Positions 1 to 5,975 are shown, counted from the stretch's first letter. The stretch: DNA of 7,559 nt from Desulfobacterales bacterium (GCA_030672485.1 DAOVGH010000064.1:1-7559); one strand, 5' to 3'. Numbers and translations: made by a program. Notes: generated by a model from the letters alone, not told the origin.

Positions 1-1
1 C

Positions 2-382
2 TGCTGTGGAAATACCGATTGGTCCATGATAATTGAGACAGGAATTGATATTGTAAGCTTTGATTCATTTGATTATATGGATTATTTCATGCTGTACAGG
101 AAGGAGATCGTAAGATTCCTGGAAGATTGTGGGACAGTTGCATGGGGAGCGGTTCCTACCGTTTCGTTTAGCGCTAATGAGAGCGTCAATGACCTTAAAA
201 CACGGTTGGAAAAAGGAGTCAATCAATTTTGTGAATGGGGGATTAGCAAAAGCACTGTAGCTGAAAGGTCAATTATTACACCTGCCTGCGGTCTGGGAGC
301 AGTAAGCTCGGATAAGGCAGAGAGGACCTTGGAACTGCTATCCAGTTTATCGGCTACCATGTCTGAAACAAGAAGTGCCTAA
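2..382 (+). CDS. MetE/UROD-superfamily zinc-dependent methyltransferase, C-terminal part (5' truncated by window)
   Basis: The frame is open from the first bases, so the gene begins upstream; 126 residues and a TAA stop are visible. The first residues read C-C-G-N-T-D-W. This matches the H-x-C-G-N zinc site of cobalamin-independent methionine synthase (MetE) and MtaA/MtbA-type methylcobamide:CoM methyltransferases, with the His codon probably just outside the window. A later S-F-D-S-F segment, A-W-G-A-V-P-T, and T-P-A-C-G-L-G near residues 100-106 fit the last strands of the TIM barrel. The Cys of P-A-C-G-L-G would be the third zinc ligand. Members of this family move methyl groups from methyl-cobamide or folate donors to thiols. 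The acceptor cannot be told from this fragment. An internal ATG at base 26 falls after the zinc motif and is not the true start. Family placement is fairly firm; the exact role is unknown. Confidence 0.8.
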   Translation, partial: CCGNTDWSMIIETGIDIVSFDSFDYMDYFMLYRKEIVRFLEDCGTVAWGAVPTVSFSANESVNDLKTRLEKGVNQFCEWGISKSTVAERSIITPACGLGAVSSDKAERTLELLSSLSATMSETRSA

Positions 383-420
383 AGTACTTAAAGTTCAAAA
401 TGCCTAAAGTTTAAAGTGAA
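376..420. repeat. AAAGT-rich degenerate repeat after the methyltransferase gene
   Basis: The ten-base word TGCCTAAAGT occurs at 376-385 and again at 401-410. The shorter word AAAGT occurs four times, at 381-385, 390-394, 406-410 and 413-417. The first copy contains the TAA stop codon of the upstream gene. The array has no hairpin symmetry. It looks like a decayed tandem repeat; whether it recurs elsewhere in the genome cannot be seen here. Confidence 0.6.
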
Positions 421-422
421 CA

Positions 423-464
423 CAATCCGCAACCCGTAACGGACAATTCTCAATTCACAATCTT
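423..464. repeat. Six degenerate 7-bp tandem units (consensus about CAAYYCN)
   Basis: Read in steps of seven from base 423, the units are CAATCCG, CAACCCG, TAACGGA, CAATTCT, CAATTCA and CAATCTT. Five of six begin CAA and all six have AA at positions 2-3. The array lies in the short gap between two convergent genes. It is an imperfect microsatellite with no coding content. No function is evident. Confidence 0.6.
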
Positions 465-505
465 AAGTGGCTAAAGCCAACTCAACAAGCCCAAATTTAT
501 GTCTT

Positions 506-1342
506 TTAAAGCACGAGAACAGAGTTTTCTCTAGCAGCCTCTATTTCCAGATCTGAATTCTTTTTCTTGAGCACCTCCTGGCAGAAGGTCGTTATTTCCC
601 TCACATCACTGTCTTTCCTCTCTGGCGCATGGTGAAAGAGGACCAGCTTTTTGACATTAGCCCTGAGGGCAAGATCAAGGGCTGATTGATAATCGGAGTG
701 TCCCCAACCCCTGTGGTCTGATATCTCTTCAGGTCTGTAATGGCTATCATGGATCAGGATATCCGCTCCCTGGCAAAAGGAAACAAAATCACTGAAAGAC
801 TTTTCCTTAACATCGAGCTCGTTGTCGGTCAGAAATACAAGGGTCTTGTTATGTTCACGAAACCTAAATCCTAAACCTCCCTGGGGATGATGGATGGGAG
901 AACTATCTATGATGGTGTCATCAATCTCCAGGTAGCCATGGCTCAATTTGTCAATAAATTGTATGTCTGCCTTGAGTTCCTCAAACCTGACAGGGAAGAA
1001 GCCATCCCCCATTTTATTGTCAAAGCTGTATCCAAGGCCTTTCATGCATGAGTTGTACCCGTCAACCAGGATCCTGGTTGAGGAGTTATAGATCGGCGAG
1101 AAAAAGGGGAAACCAAAAACATGATCCCAGTGGATATGGGTAATAAGGAGATGGATATCCACATCCTCTTTACGGGATTCAAATTCCCTACCAAGAGACC
1201 GGATCCCTGTCCCAGCATCTATGATAAGCTTTTTGCCGTTATTGAGATCCATCTCCAGGCAAGTAGTATTTCCCCCATAGATAATGGTGTCCTTTCCTGG
1301 TGCGGGTATAGATCCCCTCGTACCCCAGAATCTGATGTTCAT
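506..1342 (-). CDS. Metallo-beta-lactamase-fold hydrolase (PhnP / RNase Z-like group)
   Basis: This complete 278-residue protein opens with a beta-strand and glycine-rich turn (F-W-G-T-R-G-S-I-P) typical of the phosphodiesterase-like branch of the MBL superfamily. The zinc-binding signature H69-x-H71-x-D73-H74 is present. Further expected ligand regions are H151-H152, D173 in L-T-D-N-E, the H-D-S-H segment at 198-201, and H237-H238 in F-H-H-A-P-E. All metal positions look intact, so it should be an active two-metal hydrolase, probably cytoplasmic since no signal peptide is seen. The likely substrate class is a phosphodiester or cyclic nucleotide, but this is family-level inference. The ATG is preceded by GAGGACAAGGAG, a purine-rich ribosome-binding stretch. 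It is convergent with the upstream methyltransferase and shares no evident operon. Specific substrate is unknown. Confidence 0.88.
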   Translation of the reverse strand: MNIRFWGTRGSIPAPGKDTIIYGGNTTCLEMDLNNGKKLIIDAGTGIRSLGREFESRKEDVDIHLLITHIHWDHVFGFPFFSPIYNSSTRILVDGYNSCMKGLGYSFDNKMGDGFFPVRFEELKADIQFIDKLSHGYLEIDDTIIDSSPIHHPQGGLGFRFREHNKTLVFLTDNELDVKEKSFSDFVSFCQGADILIHDSHYRPEEISDHRGWGHSDYQSALDLALRANVKKLVLFHHAPERKDSDVREITTFCQEVLKKKNSDLEIEAARENSVLVL

Positions 1343-1823
1343 CTCCTTGTCCTCAGAAGGCTCGAGGCTTAAGATTTCTAAAGACTTCCTTTGAGGATGA
1401 TGATTTCTACTACAAGACCTTAGTGAGTAGGATCGCTTATTGATCTGCCCTCACATTACGAAATTGGTCTATTTATGTCAATGCAAAAGAGGGATGAAAC
1501 AACTCCACACCGAGCCTTGGGTGGCTGCTATCATTATGAAAAGATTTCAAAAACAAAACCTTCCCCTTGCGGGTAAAGAACAATATTCTTGCTTGTCGTA
1601 CAGATGTATTCCCTGCTTGGATTATCAGGTCAGGTGGGAGATCCAGGGGGCTGCCGTAGAGAAAGATAGGAGATCTTGATATTGATGATAAGGGAAGTGC
1701 AAACAGATGTGCCGAGTGAAAAAAGAGAATTCCAGAACATGAACATAACGGGGTTCTCCGTAAGGCAGAGGAAATGGGTTTTTGGGCTCCATACGGCCAT
1801 ATCTATTCAGTTCATAGTGTAGA
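1343..1823. other. Gene-poor stretch with no convincing gene
   Basis: This 481-base gap holds only short or start-less open frames. A plus-strand 79-codon frame (1440-1679) and a 45-codon frame (1685-1822) resemble no family I know. A minus-strand 55-codon ATG frame (1625-1792) is equally unsupported. The longest opening is a minus-strand frame of 109 codons without any ATG, GTG or TTG start early enough to use most of it (1473-1802). I see no tRNA, no rRNA and no clear terminator. The region may be decayed coding sequence or a regulatory or RNA-producing stretch; nothing visible decides between them. Confidence 0.5.
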
Positions 1824-2368
1824 TCATCTTGGGAATCTCATAGTAGGGAGAGATAGAGATTCACTGGAATCCTTCTTTTCAATCGCTTTGGCTAGTTCTT
1901 CCGCGCGGTGCTTTTCCCCAATCTGAATTAGTACATCGTATACACTCAACGCGGTCCTTATGTTACCTTCTCTCAAGAACATGATCCCTGCCCTTAAAAG
2001 GAATTTACTTCCAAGCTCTTCATCCCCTGCCATACAATAAGTTATGCCCAGTCCATGATATGCATTGGGGTCCTGGAAGTCACAATTAATCGACTTATGG
2101 AAGAATTCTATCGCCTTTTCGTATTCCCTTCTTAAAGGACCATATATAACCCCTATCCTATAATGTGCCTTTGACATAGAGGGAAAGAGATCAAGTGCGG
2201 CAAAATAATATCTGAGGGCAAGATCAACCCTATTTTCGGCGTATAAGACCTCACCCTTGCTAAATAGCTGCCGAGCCTTGTTGAGATTGGTATCCTTGGC
2301 ATATATTGTGGGAAGGATGCTAGAAATGAAAGAAGGACTGTTATAATAAGGGTTAACTTTGACAGCAT
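1824..2368 (-). pseudogene. Exported TPR-repeat protein, frameshifted between signal peptide and mature part
   Basis: One minus-strand frame starting with ATG at 2366-2368 encodes a clear signal peptide (M-L-S-K, then a hydrophobic core L-T-L-I-I-T-V-L-L-S-F-L-A-S). That frame then degenerates and stops at 2153. A second frame, open from 2396 to the stop at 1824, carries three to four tetratricopeptide repeats. They begin near K-A-R-Q-L-F-S-K-G and include A-H-Y-R-I-G-V-I-Y, A-Y-H-G-L-G-I-T-Y and a last partial repeat ending E-E-L-A-K-A-I-E-K-K. The second frame has no ATG before residue M-S-K-A-H-Y at 2177, which lies inside a repeat. The frames join smoothly near the CCTTCCC run at 2310-2316 if one base is missing, giving about 180 residues. 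Intact, it would be a periplasmic protein-interaction scaffold. It is either a recent pseudogene or an indel error in the sequence. The shorter 117-residue product from 2177 is less likely to be real. Confidence 0.72.
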
Positions 2369-2432
2369 TTTGGCAGAAAAGTTGCGAAAAACGTGATTAT
2401 TTTGTAGTGTACTTGATAGATATGCCATCTCG

Positions 2433-2453
2433 GACTGATCGGTATAAACAGTC
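2433..2453. promoter_or_regulatory. Inverted repeat around a possible -10 box in the divergent intergenic region
   Basis: GACTG at 2433-2437 and CAGTC at 2449-2453 form five-base inverted arms enclosing TATAAA at 2443-2448. It sits between the divergent TPR and J-domain genes, about 30 bases before the favoured J-domain start. No good -35 hexamer lies 16-18 bases upstream. This is a weak candidate for a promoter or operator, based on position and symmetry only. Confidence 0.22.
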
Positions 2454-2479
2454 ATGCAAAGGATGTGCCACGTAATACC

Positions 2480-2929
2480 ATGAGGTTTTTGATCTATCTA
2501 CTACTGATACTTTATGTCCTTAGCCCGTTTGATCTCTTACCCGAATTCTTTGTAGGACCTATTGGAGTGGTTGAAGATGTAATAATAATACTGGGTGTTC
2601 TGTACTGGTACTTCATCTACCGGCCAGCCAAGAGTCGGGCAAAATTAAAAGAGGCTTATTATCAACAAACGGAGGAGGGAAGAAGCGAACGCTACCAGGA
2701 GGAACAAAGAAGGGCCCAAACACATAAGAAACGGTCAAAACTGAATCCATATGAGGTTTTAGGCGTAAATAGAGAGGCCTCAATAGATGAAATCAAAGGG
2801 GCCTACAGAAAACTGGCCGGAAAATATCATCCGGATAAGGTTAACCACCTGGGAGAAGAATTCAAAGGGTTGGCAGAAAAGAAGTTTAAAGAGATTCAGG
2901 AGGCATATCAGGAACTAATAAATAGGTAA
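2480..2929 (+). CDS. Membrane-anchored J-domain protein with DUF1232-like N-terminus
   Basis: The protein has 149 residues from the ATG at 2480. Residues 2-47 are hydrophobic and contain Y-V-L-S-P-F-D-L-L-P-E-F-F followed by a second hydrophobic segment. This resembles the DUF1232 (YkvA-like) pattern of a P-x-D-x-x-P-[DE] motif plus an acidic pair. A charged, Gln/Arg/Lys-rich linker follows at about 48-88. Residues 89-147 form a J-domain (N-P-Y-E-V-L-G-V) with the essential H-P-D triad at 117-119 and the expected helix Y-R-K-L-A-G-K-Y before it. J-domains stimulate DnaK ATPase, so this is probably a membrane-tethered recruiter of cytoplasmic Hsp70; no DnaK gene is nearby. An in-frame GTG at 2465 would add five residues, but AAAGGA lies only one base from it. 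The ATG has that same motif 16 bases away, so neither start has an ideal binding site. The J-domain is certain; the client is unknown. Confidence 0.85.
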   Translation: MRFLIYLLLILYVLSPFDLLPEFFVGPIGVVEDVIIILGVLYWYFIYRPAKSRAKLKEAYYQQTEEGRSERYQEEQRRAQTHKKRSKLNPYEVLGVNREASIDEIKGAYRKLAGKYHPDKVNHLGEEFKGLAEKKFKEIQEAYQELINR

Positions 2930-2948
2930 TCCGATTATCCCACCCTGC

Positions 2949-3243
2949 CTATCTGGCAAACTTCTTGCTTATAATACTGTTGAGAGGCTTCAAATACAGT
3001 TGCCTATCAGGCGTGACCATTGAGCCCCGGGGCAGAAGTTCTTGGCTGAGCTCAACAAGTCCTTTGAAAAATAGTGCTCGTAGGAGTCAAAATTTTGACA
3101 CTTCCTGCGACAGATAATTGACAGGCCTTGTGGCAACAGATCTCCTGCTGCAAACATCGCCGATTGCCCTACGCAAGAACCGCTCAAATTCCTTAAGGCA
3201 TGTTAGAAGGGTAGAGAAGCCATCGATATCAAGCAAAAATAGA
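2949..3243 (-). pseudogene. Possible remnant of an unidentified gene, one frame with an internal TGA
   Basis: Reading the minus strand in one frame gives a protein-like sequence including K-E-F-E-R-F-L-R-R-A-I-G-D-V and V-N-Y-L-S-Q-E-V-S-K-F. It then meets TGA at 3087-3089 and continues 45 codons (K-G-L-V-E-L-S-Q-E-L-L-P-R-G-S-M-V, then R-Q-L-Y-L-K-P-L) to TAG. The composition is charged and amphipathic, like true protein rather than random translation. There is no clear start codon and no recognised family. It could be a decayed gene end or chance; a selenocysteine reading of the TGA is possible but unsupported. Confidence 0.25.
3078..3110. promoter_or_regulatory. Palindrome / imperfect hairpin upstream of the HDOD unit
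   Basis: GTCAAAATTTTGAC at 3086-3099 is a perfect 14-base palindrome. Outside it the symmetry continues as TCGTAGGA on the left against TCCTGCGA on the right, with one mismatch and a three-base bulge. The whole could be a protein-binding site or a bulged RNA hairpin. It has no following T-run, so it is not a standard terminator. It lies about 135 bases before the favoured start of the downstream gene. Confidence 0.4.
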
Positions 3244-3582
3244 ATGATAAAGAGTAAAGAAAAAACCATTCCTATTGAAAAACTAACACCTGATATGACT
3301 CTGGCCATGGACATTACCAAACCAAATGGTGATCTGATTTTTGGACAGAGTGGAAGGCTAACGAAGCCGATAATCGAGAAATTGAAAAGGTTTGGTGTAA
3401 AAAAGATTACGGTCTTGGTGGAGCGGGCAGATGGGCACCAGGACCCGAGGTATATTAAGAAAGAGATGAAAGAGATAGAAGAAGGGCTGGACTATCGTTT
3501 CAGGAGAGTCCGTCATATTCCATTGATGATGGAGCTAAAGGAGCTTATAGGTGAACATCTGAAAGGAAAATTGACCTCATGA
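3244..3582 (+). CDS. Stand-alone N-terminal regulatory domain as found on HD-GYP/HDOD proteins
   Basis: From the ATG at 3244 the product is 112 residues and probably cytoplasmic. It opens I-P-I-E-K-L-T-P-D-M-T-L-A-M-D-I, then N-G-D-L-I-F and G-R-L-T-K-P-I-I-E-K-L-K-R-F-G-V-K-K-I-T-V. This is the beta-rich leader pattern (L-x-P-G-M-x-L-A-x-D-x, then G-x-x-L-x-x-x-x-I-x-x-L) commonly found in front of HD-GYP and related signalling domains. The C-terminal part carries R-F-R-R-V and L-M-M-E-L-K-E-L-I, as in the same leader domains. Here the domain ends without a catalytic partner. Its stop overlaps the next start as ATGA, so the two products are probably made together and may bind each other. A TTG at 3118 would add 42 unlike residues and is rejected. 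The ATG lacks a clear Shine-Dalgarno. Function is inferred from the family. Confidence 0.72.
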   Translation: MIKSKEKTIPIEKLTPDMTLAMDITKPNGDLIFGQSGRLTKPIIEKLKRFGVKKITVLVERADGHQDPRYIKKEMKEIEEGLDYRFRRVRHIPLMMELKELIGEHLKGKLTS

Positions 3583-4454
3583 AACAGGATATTCTGGCCA
3601 GGAAACTCGAAAGGATAGACGACCTCCCCAGTATCCCTTCTATGGTCTTTGAGGCCGTACACCTGCTTCATCAGCCAGACATCACTGTCGAGCGGCTGAC
3701 GTCTTCTATCCAGCTGGATCAGGCCATTGTCTCAAAAATACTGAGGCTTGTTAACTCCTCCTTCTATGGGTTCCAGGGTAGGATCGGCAACCTTTCACAG
3801 GCCTTGGTACTTCTTGGCTTCAATGCGGTTAGAAATGCAATTCTCTCCATATCAATCTTGGATATCTTCTCTGATTTAGGTAAGGATTTTGATTCACGTC
3901 TCTTTTGGCTCCATGCTATTGGAACCGGGGTTATATGCCAGGTTATGGGTCATCAGCTTAAATACCCCCGTGTAGAGAATCTTTTCGTTGCAGGGCTGCT
4001 TCATGATATAGGTAAGCTCGTAATCATCAAGCTTTTCCCTGAGGATTTCTTTAAAATACTAAAAGAGGTCAGGGAAAAGGATATCTCCATCATTGAGGCA
4101 GAAAGGGCCGTCTTGGGGATGGATCATACGGAGATTGGATATAGAATGGCCGAAAAGTGGAAGCTACCTCAGGAAATTCAAGAGGCCCTTGGTTTCCATC
4201 ACTGCCCGTGGAATGCCAAGGAAAATAGAGCAATGTCTGCCACGGTTTGTCTATCCAATTGTCTCTGCCGGGCACTTGATATCGGTTGTGGGGGCGATGC
4301 CCTAGTACCGGAGATAGATCCCAAGGTCCTGACAATTCTGGGTATTGAGCCACTCTTTATTGCTGGATGTCTCGAGGACATTGATCTTGAGATGGAGAGG
4401 GCGAAGAGTTTTTTGACCATCTTTAATGAGAATGAACTCCGAAGCCCTTCTTGA
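3579..4454 (+). CDS. HDOD domain protein
   Basis: This 291-residue protein follows the HDOD pattern throughout. It has L-P-S-I-P at 16-20 and an early helical region with I-Q-L-D-Q-A-I-V-S-K-I-L-R-L-V-N-S (44-60). Next come F-Y-G, S-Q-A-L-V-L-L-G-F, then W110-x-H112 and the segment A-G-L-L-H142-D143-I-G-K. G-M-D-H183-T-E-I-G, A-E-K-W-K-L-P and F-H207-H208 follow. HDOD domains are HD-superfamily relatives that usually act in signalling rather than catalysis. Here the HD-type positions (H112, H142, D143, H183, H207/H208) are kept, so some metal-dependent hydrolysis cannot be excluded. Lacking a signal peptide, it should be cytoplasmic. It has no receiver or GGDEF domain. The start overlaps the preceding gene by four bases, and AAGGA sits about 11 bases upstream, supporting coupled translation. 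The pathway controlled is unknown. Confidence 0.9.
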   Translation: MKQDILARKLERIDDLPSIPSMVFEAVHLLHQPDITVERLTSSIQLDQAIVSKILRLVNSSFYGFQGRIGNLSQALVLLGFNAVRNAILSISILDIFSDLGKDFDSRLFWLHAIGTGVICQVMGHQLKYPRVENLFVAGLLHDIGKLVIIKLFPEDFFKILKEVREKDISIIEAERAVLGMDHTEIGYRMAEKWKLPQEIQEALGFHHCPWNAKENRAMSATVCLSNCLCRALDIGCGGDALVPEIDPKVLTILGIEPLFIAGCLEDIDLEMERAKSFLTIFNENELRSPS

Positions 4455-4558
4455 ATCCCATGACCACTTTATTAGGTCTTGGAAAACCGCGTCCTCTGGG
4501 CGTGGATTCTTTACTTCCCCCGGATATCTTCCGGCCTCTCACCTTCATGGCTGTCCAG

Positions 4559-5263
4559 CTATATCCCCAGATAGGCCTCTTTCACATGATCGTCTGTCAT
4601 CAATTCCTTGCCCGTACCTTTGAGCATGATCCTGCCATTTTCCAAGACATAGGCCCGGTCGCACATGGCTAAGGTCTGCATCACATTCTGCTCAACGAGA
4701 AGAACCGTGACATCTTGTTCATTGATCCGCTTCACCAAATCGAAGATCAGCTGCACGAGTATTGGGGCAAGACCCAAGGACGGCTCATCAAACATCATCA
4801 ACCTGGGTCGTGACATCAATCCCCTGCCTACAGCCAGCATTTGCTGTTCGCCCCCTGAAAGGGTGCCCGCCATCTGTTTTCTTCTTTCCCTTAGTATGGG
4901 AAAGGTCCCGTACACATATTCCAGAGTCTCAAAGCGCTTGGCCTTGGCTTCGCCATAAAGGGATCCCATGATCAGGTTTTCCTCTACACTCATTTCAGGG
5001 AATAGACGTCTCCCTTCGGGAACGTGGACGATGCCATGCCCAATAATCTCATGGGGTGGCAAATGATCCAGACGCATATCATTGAATTCGATGGTTCCCC
5101 TCTTTGGTTTGAGCAGGGAGGATATAGTCTTGATCGTGGTGGATTTTCCCGCCCCATTGGCACCCACCAGAGCCAGAATCTCCTTTTCCTTAACATCAAA
5201 GGTAACATCCCAGAGAACCTGTAGATCCTCATAGAATACATCTATCCCGTTAACCTTGAGCAT
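4559..5263 (-). CDS. livF: Branched-chain amino acid-type ABC transporter ATP-binding protein LivF
   Basis: LivF is one of two ATPases that power the Liv-type importer at the inner membrane. The 234-residue product has Walker A G-A-N-G-A-G-K-S-T at 34-42 and the LivF-typical V-P-E-G-R-R-L-F-P-E Q-loop region at 81-90. The signature L-S-G-G-E-Q lies at 135-140, Walker B L-M-M-F-D-E at 155-160, and V-E-Q-N near 190-193 where other ABC proteins have the switch histidine. The C-terminus E-A-Y-L-G is standard for the family, and the length is normal. I chose the ATG at 5263 because GGGAG lies exactly six bases upstream. ATGs at 5269 and 5287 are also in frame but fit worse. The gene overlaps the end of livG by 14 bases and is the last in the operon, ending convergently with the HDOD gene. 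Substrate is not set by this subunit. Confidence 0.95.
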   Translation of the reverse strand: MLKVNGIDVFYEDLQVLWDVTFDVKEKEILALVGANGAGKSTTIKTISSLLKPKRGTIEFNDMRLDHLPPHEIIGHGIVHVPEGRRLFPEMSVEENLIMGSLYGEAKAKRFETLEYVYGTFPILRERRKQMAGTLSGGEQQMLAVGRGLMSRPRLMMFDEPSLGLAPILVQLIFDLVKRINEQDVTVLLVEQNVMQTLAMCDRAYVLENGRIMLKGTGKELMTDDHVKEAYLGI

Positions 5264-5975
5264 ATCCATCTCCCAAATATGCCTCAATTACCACCGGATT
5301 GTTTGCAACCTTCTGGGGTGTGCCTTCCGCGATGGTCTGGCCGAAATTAATAGCATGGACACGATTGGATATGGTCATGATTACCTTCATGATATGCTCT
5401 ACAATTAAGATGGTAATGCCCTTATCCCTTATCTTCCTCATAAGTTCAATAGCAGCATCCAGTTCCGTAGGATTTAAACCAGCTGCAGTTTCGTCCAGAA
5501 GTAAGAGTTCTGGTTTTGTAGCAAGAGCACGGGCAATCTCGAGCCGTTTTCTTCCCCCTAAGGGGAGGCTTTTTGCTAATTTGTCCTTCTCATGCACAAG
5601 GCCGCAAAACTCCAAAACCCGGTATGCCTCGCCTTGTGCCTCTTCCATGGTACGAGCGCGGCAAAAGGCAGAGGCTGTTACATTGCCCAGAACTGTCATC
5701 CGGGAGAGGGGTTTTACAACTTGGAAGGTTCGGCCTATGCCGAGACGACAGATTTTGTAAGTCTTCAACCCCTTTATGGTTTTTCCCTTGAAAACGATAT
5801 CCCCGGCAGTTACGGGAAAATAGTTATTGATACAATTAAAGATAGTGGTCTTCCCCGAGCCGTTCGGCCCAATAAGACCAAAAATTTCATCCTCTTCTAC
5901 ATGGAAGCTGACATTATCTACCGCCCTGAGCCCCCCAAAGGATTTCGTGAGATTTTTTACTTCAAGGAGTGCCAT
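5250..5975 (-). CDS. livG: Branched-chain amino acid-type ABC transporter ATP-binding protein LivG
   Basis: LivG pairs with LivF to hydrolyse ATP for the LivH-LivM permease. It has 241 residues with Walker A G-P-N-G-S-G-K-T-T at 36-44 and the Q-loop G-R-T-F-Q85. The signature region S-L-P-L-G-G-R-K-R-L-E-I-A-R-A-L lies at 137-151, Walker B L-L-L-L-D-E at 157-162 and the switch His194 in V-E-H. The signature L-P-L-G-G departs from L-S-G-G-Q, but LivG proteins often vary there, so I expect activity. D-N-V-S-F-H-V and the long Y-F-P-V-T-A-G-D insert after Walker A are typical of LivG. GGGAGAAG lies about seven bases before the ATG. It follows livM by 21 bases and overlaps livF, consistent with one transcript. 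No frame damage is seen. Confidence 0.95.
   Translation of the reverse strand: MALLEVKNLTKSFGGLRAVDNVSFHVEEDEIFGLIGPNGSGKTTIFNCINNYFPVTAGDIVFKGKTIKGLKTYKICRLGIGRTFQVVKPLSRMTVLGNVTASAFCRARTMEEAQGEAYRVLEFCGLVHEKDKLAKSLPLGGRKRLEIARALATKPELLLLDETAAGLNPTELDAAIELMRKIRDKGITILIVEHIMKVIMTISNRVHAINFGQTIAEGTPQKVANNPVVIEAYLGDGYAQG
5270..5274 (-). promoter_or_regulatory. Ribosome-binding site that sets the livF start
   Basis: GGGAG on the minus strand is six bases before the ATG at 5263 and directly abuts the alternative ATG at 5269, which rules that one out on spacing. It lies inside the last codons of no gene but just before the livG stop region overlap, so livF translation can begin independently of, or coupled to, livG. 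Confidence 0.6.

Larger units (their letters stand above)
2930..3243. other. Intergenic stretch before the HDOD unit
   Basis: This 314-base gap separates the J-domain gene from the HDOD pair. It contains a palindrome near 3078-3110 and TTGACA words at 3095-3100 and 3118-3123 without matching -10 boxes. An isolated TATAAT at 2970-2975 lacks a -35 element. On the minus strand one frame is open from 3243 down to TAG at 2949-2951 apart from a single TGA at 3087-3089. No terminator with a T-run was found after the J-domain gene. Confidence 0.5.

Noticed and set aside
1121..1372. Plus-strand open frame opposite the MBL hydrolase start
   Set aside because: It is antisense to a gene with an intact zinc motif and has no recognisable protein character.
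1440..1679. Plus-strand 79-codon open frame in the gap
   Set aside because: No ribosome-binding site of note, unusual composition, no family resemblance; several frames are open here by chance.
1728..1790. Plus-strand segment reading V-L-R-K-A-E-E-M-G-F-W-A-P-Y, reminiscent of acyl-CoA dehydrogenase N-termini
   Set aside because: The resemblance covers about a dozen residues, then breaks off, and a stop lies just upstream; too little to call a remnant.
1833..1862. Seven-base inverted repeat (GAATCTC / GAGATTC) at the end of the TPR gene
   Set aside because: It lies within the coding end with a 16-base loop and no T-run, so it is not a credible terminator.
2970..2975. Perfect TATAAT
   Set aside because: No -35-like hexamer at 16-18 bases upstream, and nearly 270 bases from the next start.
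3064..3100. Two-frameshift reading of the minus strand joining S-K-F to D-S-Y-E-H-Y-F
   Set aside because: A single frame with one TGA explains the same stretch more simply than two compensating shifts.
3118..3243. TTG-initiated N-terminal extension of the leader-domain gene
   Set aside because: The 42 added residues are unlike the family, whose conserved part starts just after the ATG at 3244.
4520..4534. Small hairpin CCGGA-TATCT-TCCGG between the HDOD gene and livF
   Set aside because: Five-base stem only and no T-run on either strand; not enough for a terminator call.
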